The position numbers and the translations under genes were made by a program. A model generated the notes under the pieces. That model saw nothing but the letters and a program-made list of their open reading frames with translations. It searched no databases and was not told the DNA's origin. From Dryocosmus kuriphilus (Eukaryota > Arthropoda > Insecta > Hymenoptera > Cynipidae), in assembly GCA_038277395.1 (NCBI GenBank), contig CM076194.1, forward strand, positions 178,024,467 through 178,088,466: 64,000 bases of DNA, given 5' to 3'. Numbering within the stretch: the first letter of the stretch is position 1; each line of letters starts with the position of its first letter. This document shows, piece after piece, positions 46,833-56,594 of this stretch.

Positions 46833-48739
46833 GGGCTTCCGTTTCCGGCGCTGATAGTGATGGGACGGGTTTAGGAATTTGAGCGATCGTTTTGGCGTTA
46901 GAGGTGAATAAGTGTTGTGTGGGGGGGAAAAAAAGGGTTGTGAGTAGAGTTATGGCAGTTGGTATGTGGGAGCAATGAGTGGAAGGGTCGCGGAAGGTGG
47001 AAGAAGGGAAAAAGTGAAAAAAATGGTGCATGCTGAAGAGTGAGGTTAGGTTTGAAGTTAGTTAGTAAGTTACGTTAGTTAGTTAGTTTGGTGGACAGAG
47101 AGTAGCGTAGTGAAGTTGTACGAGACTGGGAAGACGGATGGTGAGGTAAGGTCTGGTTATTGTTAACTGCTACTGTCTTCTTGTGTGAAAATATTGCGAA
47201 GGATAAAGGGAGGGTGAAGGTAGCGTGGGGAGCGGAGCGAGAGGTTGATAAGTGGGTAAGGTAGGAGAGTAGCAGGCCACAGGGTAACAGGCCGATTGCG
47301 AGGAGACCAAGGCAACAGAAGCCAGAGGGCAATACTTGATTGAAGAAGGGAATTAGAGACTGGACCCAGTGGGGCGACGCAGAGAGGTTAGAGTTTTGTA
47401 AGTCAATTGATAAGGTGCTAGATTCAAGTAATGCCATGGATAAGGCTATAGATAAGACAAAAGACACAATGAAAATATGTTCCAAGAGTTAGAGAAGGTA
47501 CTGAGTAGAGGGCCAGCGGAAGAAAAGGAACATGTGAGGGAAACAGAGGGATTAGTCATAAAGATAAAAGAGAAATGGGAGAAATGGGAAAAGTGCTGGA
47601 AGAAAGAGAAAGAAAAAGTGTGGCAATAATTAGAGAGGATGGAGGAGGAACAGAGAAAAAAGCAAGAAGAGGGGAGAAAGGTAATAAGGCAGGTAGAAGA
47701 GTGGGTACGTAACTTAGAATGCAGAGCTGAACATCAAGAGAATCGTGAGGAAATAGGTAGAGAGGACGAGGAAGAGAGAGATGTGAACTTGAGAGAGGAG
47801 GATGAGAGAATGAAAAGTAGAGTACCTGGATTAGAAAGGAAAATGGAGGGGTTTGAAAGGGAAAATAAAAGGAGAAATGTCGTTATAAAAGGATTGCAAG
47901 GAGAAAGCGAAACGGGAAAGAAGGAGGTAGAGAAACTTTTGTTGGGCATAGGGGCAAATGTCAGGGTGCAGGAAATAAAGGGGGTGGGCAACAAGACAGG
48001 AGGAAAAGGGAGGATGTACGTAGTCAAATTGGGAAGTGAAATGGAGAGGAGACAGCTAATTAGGAAAAAGAAGGTGCTTAGGGGAAGAAAAGAAAGAATT
48101 GATGAAGATATGACATGGAGGGAGAGAAGGAAAAGATGGTTAATAGGAGAGAGGGCGTGGGAGGAGAGGAGAAAAGGGAATAGATTTTGGTTTGGGAGAG
48201 ACATGTTGTGGGTGAATGAGACGGTGTGGATATGGGACGAAGAGAGAGAGGACTTGAAAATAGGTGAGCGGTCTCAAGGTCGAAGGGGAGCAGAGGTGAC
48301 TAAGAACAGAGTAGAAGCGCCGCGGTTTGCAAACGAGATAAGAGGGAGAATGTGGGGAGAAGGGAAAGAGAGTGCGAAAAAGGTATTAAAGTATTTTTTT
48401 GGAATGTGCTAGGGATAGATGAAGAAATTGGAAAGGCTGAGAGAAAGGGCAGGTCATACAGGGTAGAGAAGAGCCAAAATGATTCGTATAAAGGCAAAAG
48501 AAAAGTCAGTGGAGTCGAGGATTAATGTACCATCAATAGATTGGAAATGGCGGGAGGAAACGGAAGACCAAGGTCTTGAGCGGCAGTGCGTAGATTTAGA
48601 TTAAAGATTAAGAAGTTATGTGCATATAGGATAAGGTATAGGAATAAGTATTTGTAAAATCTGCGCTGGATGTAAAGATGTGATGGTTATGTAATGACTC
48701 TCAAACCCGTAAAAGGGAGAGAGTATAAATAAACGACAG
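46833..48739 (+). mobile_element. ORF1-only LINE derivative inserted in a Penelope element
   Basis: The 15-base sequence GTTTTATTTTCGATC occurs at 46818-46832 and again at 48740-48754, bracketing a 1907-bp insert. Penelope sequence lies on both sides. The insert has a G-rich leader, one LINE-type ORF1 (47477-48412) and about 330 bp of 3' sequence, with no endonuclease or RT. A long target duplication is expected from target-primed reverse transcription. It therefore resembles a non-autonomous ORF1-only element moved by a related LINE; deletion of ORF2 after insertion is the alternative. Confidence 0.75.
47477..48412 (+). pseudogene. LINE ORF1 protein (coiled-coil RNA-binding type), one stop
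   Basis: From the ATG at 47477 the frame runs to the TAG at 48410-48412, about 310 codons, with one TAA just before the methionine at 47639. The first 140 residues are a lysine/glutamate-rich coiled coil (RVPGLERKMEGFERENKRRN). A core follows that starts RRNVVIKGLQGESETGKKEV, similar to the RRM-like part of LINE ORF1 proteins, then GRMYVVKLGSEMERRQLIRK and a basic C-terminus with DEDMTWRERRKRW. ORF1 proteins coat LINE RNA and act as nucleic-acid chaperones. This domain pattern is common in LINEs of ants and wasps, from memory. In copy B it is well preserved, so the insertion is relatively young. Confidence 0.75.
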
Positions 48740-48754
48740 GTTTTATTTTCGATC
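48740..48754. repeat. Target-site duplication, right copy
   Basis: GTTTTATTTTCGATC, identical to 46818-46832. Confidence 0.88.
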
Positions 48755-49140
48755 AATTTAAAAAGCTTATTTTCCTGTTTATTTTATCGTTATTCAAAAA
48801 TTTATCATCAAGAACAATCTGATATTTTAGAAGATCAAAATTCTCATTTTCTGTCAAACAAAATTCTAATTCATTTTTCAATTTTAAAATTTTAGATTTT
48901 AAAAAGTTAACATGGTTAGAAAGATCCTTGATGAGTAAATTTAGCATTGAGATTTTAAACTTACTTAAAGTCTTTTTGAAATTTCTATTGAAAAAATTAC
49001 TGTGAAAACTGAAATCTTTAAACTTTCTATCAAGAAAGAAAACTTTTTGAGGTAAAACATCATTCCTTCTACATTCAATTAAAAATCTCTTTTGAAGTAT
49101 ACTATCTCTTAGTTTGTGATTAACGTCACACCAAACTGGT
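48755..49140 (-). pseudogene. N-terminal part of the Penelope-like protein
   Basis: Minus strand, broken, reading VWCDVNHKLRDSILQKRFLI then LIKDLSNHVNFLKSKILKLK and LDDKFLNNDKINRKISFLN. It continues across the 1.9-kb LINE insertion into the Penelope RT at 46817 and below. Lysine-rich helical content fits the region upstream of the RT in Penelope proteins. The assignment rests mainly on the target duplication and strand. Confidence 0.55.
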
Positions 49141-49185
49141 TTGGTGTGATAATGTTTAGATAATTTCTAAATCTTCATTATTTGA

Positions 49186-49890
49186 ATGTCTTATGCACCT
49201 CGAAATCAAATGCTGCACTCCACCACATACAATCAGAATTCGTCATTTACAGAGTAAATTGTCGTCGGTGCAGAGTTAAAAAAGAATGGAAAGTTAGTCT
49301 CATTAGTGAAATTACTAGGGCTCAATCCTCGAGCAAGTATAACCTTAAATCCTGAAGAGTGGAAATTGTTCAAAAGTTATTTCAACATCATTTCATCGTA
49401 CTTTGGTGGTCAAGAGAAGCAACAAGGCATAGACTGTGGAAGTTTTCGTATACATATGACTATATCTTATGGGGACTACATAGTGGTTTTGGAGCAAATT
49501 GAAGAAGCTGAAACTCGAAAATATTATCCACTTGCACTACAAGAAACAACGTTTGCTGTGCTCCAAGAAGTCTGTCTCTGTATTGATAGGCATATTCCAG
49601 AACAAAGTGTTATACCATTTCAACGTACAAAAGATATTATAATTGAAACCATTGCTGAAAATGTTTGGTGTAAAGTTAAATCACCTTATGTAAAAAGCAT
49701 TAAATCTTATCTAGAAAAAAATGATACAATTGTAAAGAATAAGGCAATGAAAAAACTTATATTTTTAGATCTTATACGACTTGAAAGTCTGTTTCTAGAG
49801 ATTATCACTTTTTATATTCAGAATGTTTGCGAAGAAGTGATTGAGAAATTACCAAAACTCAAATATGTAGACGGTAGCTTTATACAGTAA
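49186..49890 (+). pseudogene. Polinton-associated PX protein of unknown function, one stop
   Basis: The ATG at 49186 opens a 234-codon frame with one TAA 30 codons in; the continuous part starts at 49306. It reads MSYAPRNQMLHSTTYNQNSS, KLLGLNPRASITLNPEEWKL, ETTFAVLQEVCLCIDRHIPE and KVKSPYVKSIKSYLEKND, and ends KLPKLKYVDGSFIQ. It is mostly helical in character, has no signal peptide or membrane segment, and no motif I can name. A diverged copy lies in each 11-kb duplicate unit, next to an integrase relic, so it belongs to a Polinton family. It lies tail-to-tail with the integrase. Confidence 0.75.
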
Positions 49891-50057
49891 GAGAAAACCA
49901 TATCTTTTAACAATGTGGAAATTTAGATAAACATAAGTTAACCCAAATTCTGCTCTTTATTTACTAGTTTAAGGATTCGTCCGTAAGTAAAAAAAAAAGA
50001 ATATGTTTGAAATAGGAAAACTTAATTCAAAAACACTTAAAATTAATACATTAAGGC

Positions 50058-50959
50058 TTATGAAGTAGACTTATCTATCCAACTATTGTGAGAGTCATCA
50101 AATTCTAACCATTTTACAAATAGCTTATTTCCACGTTTCTTGAGTACTTTTTCGACAAGATAAATGTCTGGATGTCTAACTTTAGCAAGTTCGTGTTCAT
50201 AGAAATTGCCTAAAAAAGCTTTATCTTGATAATCCATAAGCAAATACGTCACTGGTTCAGCATTCTTGATATTACTTATAATGCATTTTTCAGTGGTCGA
50301 ATTTGTTGTATAACCTTTCTCGAAAACATGCTTAAACTTACTTATACGAACTTTATCTCCAACATTAAATTTAGTTTTCTGCACCACTTGTTTCACACGA
50401 TAATTTTTGTATACATTAAACAACAGTTTTTTCTCATTTTATTTAGTACCATCTTTTGGTTTTATTCCAATAGTGCGATGTTTAGTATCGTTGTAAGATG
50501 AAACTAAATCTTTCAAAATATCTAACCACTTATAATTTCCTTGTAAACTAAATTGCATCCACATTTTATTTTCTAAAGTGCGATTAAATCGCTCGCAAAT
50601 TGATGCTTTTAAATTATTGAATGTAGAGTAAAAATTTATACTAAATCGTTTCATAAGATTTTCAAAATGGATATTGTAAAATTCTTTGCCTCTATCAACC
50701 TGTAAATTTTTTGGTACACGCCCTTTGTCGAGTACAGATTTCCTGCAGTTACATGTTCACCCTTCTTGGATTTTACAGGAAGAACCCAACCAAATTTTGA
50801 AAATATGTCAATTACAGTTAAGATGTATTTGTATCCTTTGTTGTCTCTCTCGTACAGTTGCATTTCTACACGATCAGCTTGCCAGATTTTATCAATACCA
50901 CGGATGTCAACATGCCTACGTCAGTAATTTCTCCTAGCCGGTTTTTGCAGCTCTTTCAT
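50058..50959 (-). pseudogene. INT: Polinton integrase with chromodomain-like C-terminus, broken
   Basis: Starts at the ATG at 50957-50959 (MKELQKPARRN), with a stop at codon 13. The first catalytic aspartate is in DKIWQADRVEM, with VIDIFSKFGWVLPVKSKKG after it. The second lies in LQVDRGKEFYN (about 50690) and the glutamate in ASICERFNRTLENKMW. A frameshift occurs near 50700 and a stop near 50655. The last 121 residues have FNVGDKVRISKFKHVFEKGY, then a chromodomain-like tail HPDIYLVEKVLKKRGNKLFV and KWLEFDDSHNSWIDKS. The enzyme would insert the element into the genome with a 6-bp target duplication. Its start overlaps the end of the next gene by 26 nt. Confidence 0.88.
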
Positions 50960-51374
50960 TAACTGCAGCTTCCCCACGTCCATATTTATATGTGTTCAGT
51001 TTAGCATCCAATTGAGTATTGAGCTCTGAATTTCGAAACACTAGTTTTTGAGCGGTTTTAGTATCAATTTTCACATTCTTAAGACTCTTATTTGTTGAAG
51101 TTTACAGAGATTCAATCAGCATAGTATTGTTAACAACTTCAGTTCGCAATGAAGATATAATATCATAGATAGTCCGAATTTCTTGCTGTAGTATATGCTG
51201 TGCTATATTTAAATTTGCGGCGTCATTTAAATCTTACGCATCAGCTACATTGCACAACTTTTTGTTTTGGTTATCATAATTTCCTTTAGGTGTGACTTTG
51301 AAGCCCATTCCAGGAGGACCACGATTTGCAGTCTTTGTTTGCTTAGAATAACTTCCAAACACATCAATACTCAT
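50934..51374 (-). pseudogene. Polinton small protein with GPPG motif and coiled coil, two in-frame stops
   Basis: Too broken to appear as a single frame, but 146 codons align in one phase from the ATG at 51372-51374 to the TAG at 50934. It reads MSIDVFGSYSKQTKTANRGP then PPGMGFKVTPKGNYDNQNKK, LCNVADA, stop, DLNDAANLNIAQHILQQEIR, then LRTEVVNNTMLIESL, stop. It ends LDAKLNTYKYGRGEAAVNER. The GPPG turn followed by a heptad-like coiled coil suggests a trimeric fibre or stalk protein; this is inference. I have seen proteins starting MSVDVFGR...GPPGxGF in arthropod Polinton-like loci. Confidence 0.6.
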
Positions 51375-51407
51375 CTTGAAAATGATGGAAATCTCACAAA
51401 ACTTTCA

Positions 51408-52410
51408 TTAGTATATAATTTCAGCTTCTCTTGGTTCTTCAATAATCGATATAATTTCATTTATGTGACTTGGATTGCCTGCCGCTTGAGACGCTACAAG
51501 TAAGCGCAGTCGATCTACCAATTCATTAGGGTCATCCCAGTAAACGTAATCCCATTGACTTCCCTCTCTAGCATTTATATGTTGTGGCATTATTATACCT
51601 TGACCTGTTGAATTTCGGTTTTTGCTTCGTCTGCCTCTATTTGTTTTATGGTGATGTGGGAATTAATTTTTTTTATAAAGTTTTTATATTTAAAACCTTT
51701 ACTATCACGAACAGCACCATCTGGTTTACAATTCTTTTTATGGTTATTTGTCGCAATAATAATTTTTTGATCATTTTTCTGATCATCTGAACTTATAGAG
51801 GATTCTTCAGGTACTTTTTTAAATAAAAGCTCAAGCAAACCTTTACTTTTAGGAAAATTCAAATTACCCACATTAATATGATCATGACTGATATTTATCG
51901 GAGAATCTCCAATCATTAATCTATCCTTCATTAATTTTCTTACACCGTATACATTATCGAGATCTTTATCTCTTTCGTCTAACAATATGAGATATTTGTT
52001 TGTATCATCATCAACATCACCCCATAAAGTGGAAGGCTCGTCTGAATTATTTTTCGCTGTACTATGGGCTGACAACTCTAAATTACTGGAACCTTCTCCC
52101 TCATTTCCTTTCTTATCATAAACAGATTTAAATGACAAATCATCATCATCATCCATATCAGCAATATTTTCTTCACTCTTTAATTCCTCTTTTTTAATTT
52201 GTTCAACTATTTTGCTTTTCTTTTCTCAAGACCACCCACAATTTTTTCAAGTGGATTAACAATAGGCTTGAAAGTATCACTCAATGTCTGTTCAACCGTC
52301 TCCTTGCCCAACTTCATTAGCCTATGTTTTCGGCGAATTGTTTCACTAGCTTTAGCAATTTGATGTAAAATATTTTTTTGCTTCTGAAAATTCTCCTCAT
52401 GTGAAGACAT
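51408..52410 (-). pseudogene. Polinton DUF8207-like protein, three frames
   Basis: The N-terminus (52410-52207) reads QKNILHQIAKASETIRRKHR with a coiled-coil character. A second frame (52156-51593) has an acidic linker then YGVRKLMKDRLMIGDSPINI and FPKSKGLLELLFKKVPEESS. A third (51590-51408) has YVYWDDPNELVDRLRLLVAS and GNPSHINEIISIIEE. The order YGVR..GDSPI, LLELLFKK, WDDPNELVDRL is characteristic of a widespread arthropod protein family labelled DUF8207 as I recall. Its role is not known. Position between integrase and ATPase suggests a structural or packaging accessory. Confidence 0.72.
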
Positions 52411-52436
52411 GTTGATACAACAACGTCTAAGGTATG

Positions 52437-53050
52437 ACTGTTTCTAATTTGGGCATTACATACATATATATATAATTTTTCTAGACTTACAAAACAATCA
52501 AGACCCTTTCTATATTTGCCTTGATTAATATTTCTATCTTTATCAATTACAACGAACCCATTCTTATCACTCGAACAAGCTAGACACATATCCTTAAATT
52601 GTAAAAAAGGCATATCAGTATTAACAATCTACATCCCTGTGTCTACCCATAGAAAAAAAATGCTTTTTTATTATCCTGCTTCTCACATGCTACGTCATCA
52701 AATACCATTATTGAGTTAGGACGTGCTTCACTTGGCATCACCACATCCTCATGTTCATTGAAAGGATAGTACTCAACGCCATCTACTGATTGAAGAACTT
52801 TTTCCAAAAATTTGTATTTCGGTTGATTTAAAGATTTCGAGTATACATAAACATATTCAAATCTTAATTCATTTGGATGCATTAATAGAGTAAGCAAAGC
52901 ATTTGTCTTTCCGCAGTTGGAGGGTCCACAAAATATTGCTCGTACACTATTTGTTATTAAATGCCTATGCCGTTCTTTCTTTTTCTCCTTTTCAACTAGT
53001 GAATCAAAATTCTCAACTGGTAATTTCACTGGTTGCGCTTCAAACTGCAT
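52437..53050 (-). pseudogene. ATP: Polinton packaging ATPase (A32/FtsK-like), internal deletion
   Basis: Starts at the ATG at 53048-53050. The Walker A motif is FCGPSNCGKTNALLTLL and Walker B is NSIMVFDDVACE. After KKAFFFYG a stop is reached at 52643, and the frame resumes downstream with VNTDMPFLQFKDMC, KNGFVVIDKDRNINQGKYRK. Compared with the family, about 40 residues including the arginine-finger-side region are missing at the junction near 52640, so this is a deletion plus shift. In Polintons this ATPase is thought to pump DNA into capsids. It is divergently transcribed from the PLA2-like gene across an 84-bp gap. Confidence 0.87.
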
Positions 53051-53134
53051 CTTGACTATGACTGATTGGATAAACTATAAATATACTGCTTACATAGGTT
53101 GAATCTTCAGTCTGAGAGCATCTCTCAAACTAAT
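53051..53134. promoter_or_regulatory. Divergent promoter region between ATPase and PLA2-like genes
   Basis: Only 84 bp separate the two start codons. It contains TATAAATATA (53076-53085), which is TATA-like on both strands, and GATTGG (53064-53069), the complement of a CCAAT box. No transcription data, so promoter use is inferred. Confidence 0.5.
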
Positions 53135-53977
53135 ATGATCGTTCATGAACGAAAAAGAGTTATTCGTAAACAAACTGTGAAGCAAACAAGACTTGGAAGA
53201 GGCTTAGTCAACAAAATCATCAACAACTTGCCATTTGAGTTGCACTTGCCTAGTTACCAGTACTGTGGACCAGGTATTAAGCTAGCAAAACGATTAGCGG
53301 GAGCTGATCCAGGAATCAATCCGCTGGATGCAGCTTGCAAAGATCACGATTTTGCTTATTCACAAAATAGAGAGAACTTTGAGGCTAGAAACGTAGCTGA
53401 TAGAGCACTAGGTGAGAAAGCTGGGGGACGTGTAATTGCTAAAGACGCTGGTATAGTTGAAAAAGCAGGTGCTTGGGGAATAGCAATCACTATGAAAGTT
53501 TAACCTAAGTTTGGCATGGATCTCAAGAATAAAAGAAAAAGCCTGCTACCGTACCAAGAAAAATCGTTATGGCAGCTAAAAAATCAATGATTTCGGGTAA
53601 TGATGCACAAACTGTCATCAAGTCTGCATTAAGAGGTGCACGCAATGCTGTAAAAAGAGCTGGTGGAAAGAGGAAAATTAATAAACCTCGTATTCTACCT
53701 GTTCCAACTAAGGTGGGTGGTTTTCTACCCTTTCTAATACCCATTTTTTGCGGGACTAAGTGCACCTGGAGCACTAACAGGTGGAGCAGCTGGTATAGCA
53801 AAAGCTGTGATTGATGCAAGTTCTGCAAAACATCAACTTACAGAGAGTAAACGTCATAATGAAGCGATGGAAGCCATTGCTTTGGGGAAAGGTCTTTATT
53901 TAAAACCATATAAACAAGGACTAGGACTTCAGCTCAAAGGGGCAGGACTTAAATGCAAGTCAAAAAGCTTAAAGTGA
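53135..53977 (+). pseudogene. Polinton PLA2-like protein with hydrophobic pVI-like C-terminal half, two shifts
   Basis: The first ATG in frame is 53135. The N-terminal half has the parvovirus-type phospholipase A2 signature: calcium loop YQYCGPGIKLAKRL and catalytic LDAACKDHDFAYSQN. This frame ends at a TAA (53501-53503). Coding similarity resumes in another frame with AAKKSMISGNDAQTVIKSAL, then ILPVPTKVGGFLPFLIPIF, and, after a second shift near 53745, ALTGGAAGIAKAV and IALGKGLYLKPYKQGLGLQL. The glycine/alanine-rich hydrophobic segment followed by a basic tail resembles membrane-active minor capsid proteins (adenovirus pVI-like). The family acts in breaching membranes during entry. It overlaps the start of the protease gene by 25 nt. 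Confidence 0.82.
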
Positions 53978-54396
53978 AGATACCTCATCGAGCATTAACT
54001 GATGCAGATTTACTTAAATTCGCGAAATCTTTAAAGATACCACATTTTCGAGGTGTATTTATGCGAAATGGATTGCCAGAAGGTGGATCACGTAAATATG
54101 AAAGTGCTATTGTTAACCTTGATGATAGAAAAGGACCAGGAACACACTGGTGTGCCTATAAAAAGATTAACAATAAAGTAATGTATTTTGATAGCTTTGG
54201 TAGTCTTCGACCACCTTTAAATCTCTTTAAGTACCTCGGTGTTGGTAGCATAAAGTATAATTATATCAGATATCAAAATTATGATACATTCGTTTGTGGA
54301 CATTTATGTTTACAATTTTTGTGTAATCAATTAAAATCTAAAAGTATGTGTAATCTATATATAAGTGCTAAAATATATAATATCAAGTTAATGTAA
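53953..54396 (+). pseudogene. PRO: Polinton adenain-like cysteine protease (open frame, C-terminus odd)
   Basis: A 147-codon open frame. The histidine is in GPGTHWCAYKK, the acidic residue in VMYFDSFGSLRPP, and the cysteine in TFVCGHLCLQFLCNQ, in the order His-Asp-Cys of the adenovirus protease (C5/C48-like) family. The N-terminus has LTDADLLKFAKSLKIPHFRG. In adenoviruses the enzyme cleaves capsid precursors; the same is expected here. All three catalytic residues are in place and there is no internal stop, but the last 15 residues (after KSMCN) are AT-drift-like and may be a frameshifted tail. Start ATG at 53953. Treated as a pseudogene because all its partners are broken. Confidence 0.85.
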
Positions 54397-54410
54397 GGCT
54401 AACCATCAAC

Positions 54411-55100
54411 ATGGATGATTCATTGGCACTAACATTATCGAGAACTTCTTCAATTCTGGAGATGAACTATTTTTCACCGACTAAATTGTCTCCCTACAAA
54501 AATTATGCACTCGTTCTTGTTGAATTTCTAACCTTTAATTCAATTTCAAACTTGGATATTGGTCAAAATAAATTTTATGTGAATAATAAAGCGTACACTA
54601 TACCTACGGATAGTTACGAGGTAAATGACATACAGCGCAATCTGCAGAATTTTTTATCAACTGAGGGCATTGAAATTCACATCACGCCAAACAATAATAC
54701 TCTGAAAAGTAAAAGTTATTGCAATCGAGATATAAATTTTAAACCTGAAGATTCTATTGGTCGTTTGTGGGGATTTTGTCCACGCAGATTAGAAGCTAAA
54801 AAGGTTTATAAATCTGATCAACCGGTATCAATCATAAAAGTGAATGCTCTCAGAGTTGAGTGCAGTATAACTACAGGTGCATATATTAATGGTTAGAAAG
54901 TACATACTATTCGCGAATTTTTTCCTGTAGTACCACCTGGCTATAAGATAGTGGAAGTACCTTCTCATGTCATTTACTTACCAGTGGCCGTACAGTCAAT
55001 AGATCATATACAGCTCCGTATAGTTGATCAAGACGGATATTTAGTTAATTTTCGTGGAGAAGTTATAACAATTAGACTACACACCAAGTCTCTGAAATAA
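54411..55100 (+). pseudogene. Polinton penton-like minor capsid protein, one in-frame stop
   Basis: 230 codons in one phase from the ATG at 54411 to the TAA at 55098, interrupted only by a TAG at 54894. Motifs: SSILEMNYFSPTKLSPYKNY, ALVLVEFLTFNSISNLD, EDSIGRLWGFCPRRLEAKKV, then FFPVVPPGYKIVEVPSHVIY and IQLRIVDQDGYLVNFRGEVI. The VPPGYKIVEVP and LVDQDG..VxFRGE segments are hallmarks of the small single-jelly-roll capsid protein (penton-like) of Polintons. It would sit at the capsid vertices. It follows the protease on the same strand with a 14-nt gap. Confidence 0.85.
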
Positions 55101-55105
55101 TAATA

Positions 55106-55267
55106 ATGCGTATTGTTTTCAATAAGAAGGTTGGTTTTGGTTATAATAAAGCAGCACCATGTCACAAACTAATCAGTCAACAAAGAGCAGTCAAAGGGCT
55201 AACACCTCAAAACGGGCTTTTCCTGAAACATCAAGGCCTGGAAGTCGAAAAACGAAGACGAGAATAA
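55106..55267 (+). CDS. Small basic Polinton protein
   Basis: A 53-residue frame with ATG at 55106 and TAA at 55265. It reads MRIVFNKKVGFGYNKAAPCH, KLISQQRAVKGLTPQNGLFL and KHQGLEVEKRRRE. It is basic and ends in the LTPQN..FL...GL.V pattern that I recall from small proteins lying just before the major capsid gene in insect Polintons. It could be a minor core or DNA-binding protein. No stop within; too short to judge whether intact. It starts 6 nt after the penton stop. Confidence 0.5.
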   Translation: MRIVFNKKVGFGYNKAAPCHKLISQQRAVKGLTPQNGLFLKHQGLEVEKRRRE

Positions 55268-55331
55268 AGAAATTCAAGATTTTTTTGCACCTGTGTTTGC
55301 ATTTTTGTTTATCGACGTTTAGTTGTTTGCT

Positions 55332-56555
55332 ATGGAAGGGGGAATTTTAAACATTCAATCAACAATCATCTTTGATGAATCAATTGCTTACTGTGAAGTC
55401 CATGCACATCAGCCTTATGCCTCATCAGCTTTCAATAACAGAGATGAAATTCAAATTGCTGGTGAAAACCAAGATCACCGTCTCCTACCAAGCAAAAGTT
55501 TCCTTCACGTATACGGAAGATTGGTGAGGGTTGATGGAATACCAGTGACTACTACAGTGTTAGTTTCTAATGCCATCTGTTATTTGTTTGAAGAAGCAAG
55601 ATATGAAATCAATGCAATAGAAATTGATAGAGACAAAAATGTTGGGCTCACTAGCCTCATGAAAAATTATATATCCTTAAATCCCAGCCAATCACATTAC
55701 ATTGAAAATACTGGTTGGCTCGAAATAAATAATAATGACCAATCATTAACCAACGCTACAGGTTATTTTTATGTATCTGTACATCTTTTCATGATATTTG
55801 GCTTTGCTGAAGATTATCACAAAGGCATTGTCAATGCTAAACATGAACTTATTTTAACAAGATCAAAAAGTGATGCAAATGCCATCTTGCAAACAGCTCC
55901 CAATAAGCAGTATAAAATTGAAATTAATAAAGTTGAGTGGCTATTACCCAGCCTTAGATTATCAGATTCACGAACATTTCAGTTGCTAAAATACATTGAA
56001 AATGATCCGTTTATTCCAATCAGTTTCCGATCTTGGGAATTGTATGAATATCCTCTACTTCCAACTACTTCAAACCATGTTTGGATTGTAAAAACATCAG
56101 CACAATTGGAAGAACCGAGATTTGTTATACTAGGTTTCCAAATAAACAGAAAAAATAATACTAATATACACTCTGATCACTTTGATCATTGTAATATAAC
56201 TAATGCAAAACTATTTTTGAGCGATAAGTGTTATCCTTATGGTAATTTAAATCTCAATATTAGTAAAAATCAGTATGCTCTACTTTACGAAATGTCTACA
56301 AACTTTCAGGTTAACTACTATGACAAGGAATCACAACCATTGTTATCGAGAAGGGAATTCATAGCGCATGTGCCTCTAATTGTTATTGATTGTTCTAAAC
56401 AAAATGAGTCTCTGAAATATGGACCAGTTGGTGTTCGTCTATAATTTCAAACTAGTGAAAATTTTCCAGCTCAAACTTCAGCATACTGCTTAATTTTACA
56501 TGATCGTATAATTGACTATAAACTAATAAGTGGTGACATCAAAAAATTGGTATAA
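55332..56555 (+). pseudogene. MCP: Polinton major capsid protein (double jelly roll), one in-frame stop
   Basis: Starts at the ATG at 55332 (MEGGILNIQSTIIFDESIAY); 408 codons in one phase to the TAA at 56553, with one TAA at 56442 some 36 codons before the end. Motifs: SKSFLHVYGRLVRVDGIPVT, VSNAICYLFEEARYEINAIE, IDRDKNVGLTSLMKNYISL, then the second half with KIEINKVEWLLPSLRLSD and RSWELYEYPLLPTTSNHVWI. After the stop, ENFPAQTSAYCLILHDR continues in the same phase. Position and length fit the double-jelly-roll capsid protein of Polintons, which forms the hexon-like shell. The only visible lesion is one nonsense codon. Confidence 0.85.
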
Positions 56556-56594
56556 AAACTGTAACTAGGCTGAAATAGTTTAGTTAGATTCACG

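Larger units (their letters stand above)
37610..48617 (+). repeat. Tandem ~11-kb duplication, copy B
   Basis: Second copy, ending at about 48617 where the sequence continues into the rest of the LINE (GATTAAGAAGTT then unique). It carries the longer open frames for the Penelope RT and LINE ORF1. It lacks the C-terminal half of the hAT transposase, which lies only to the left of copy A. Confidence 0.93.
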
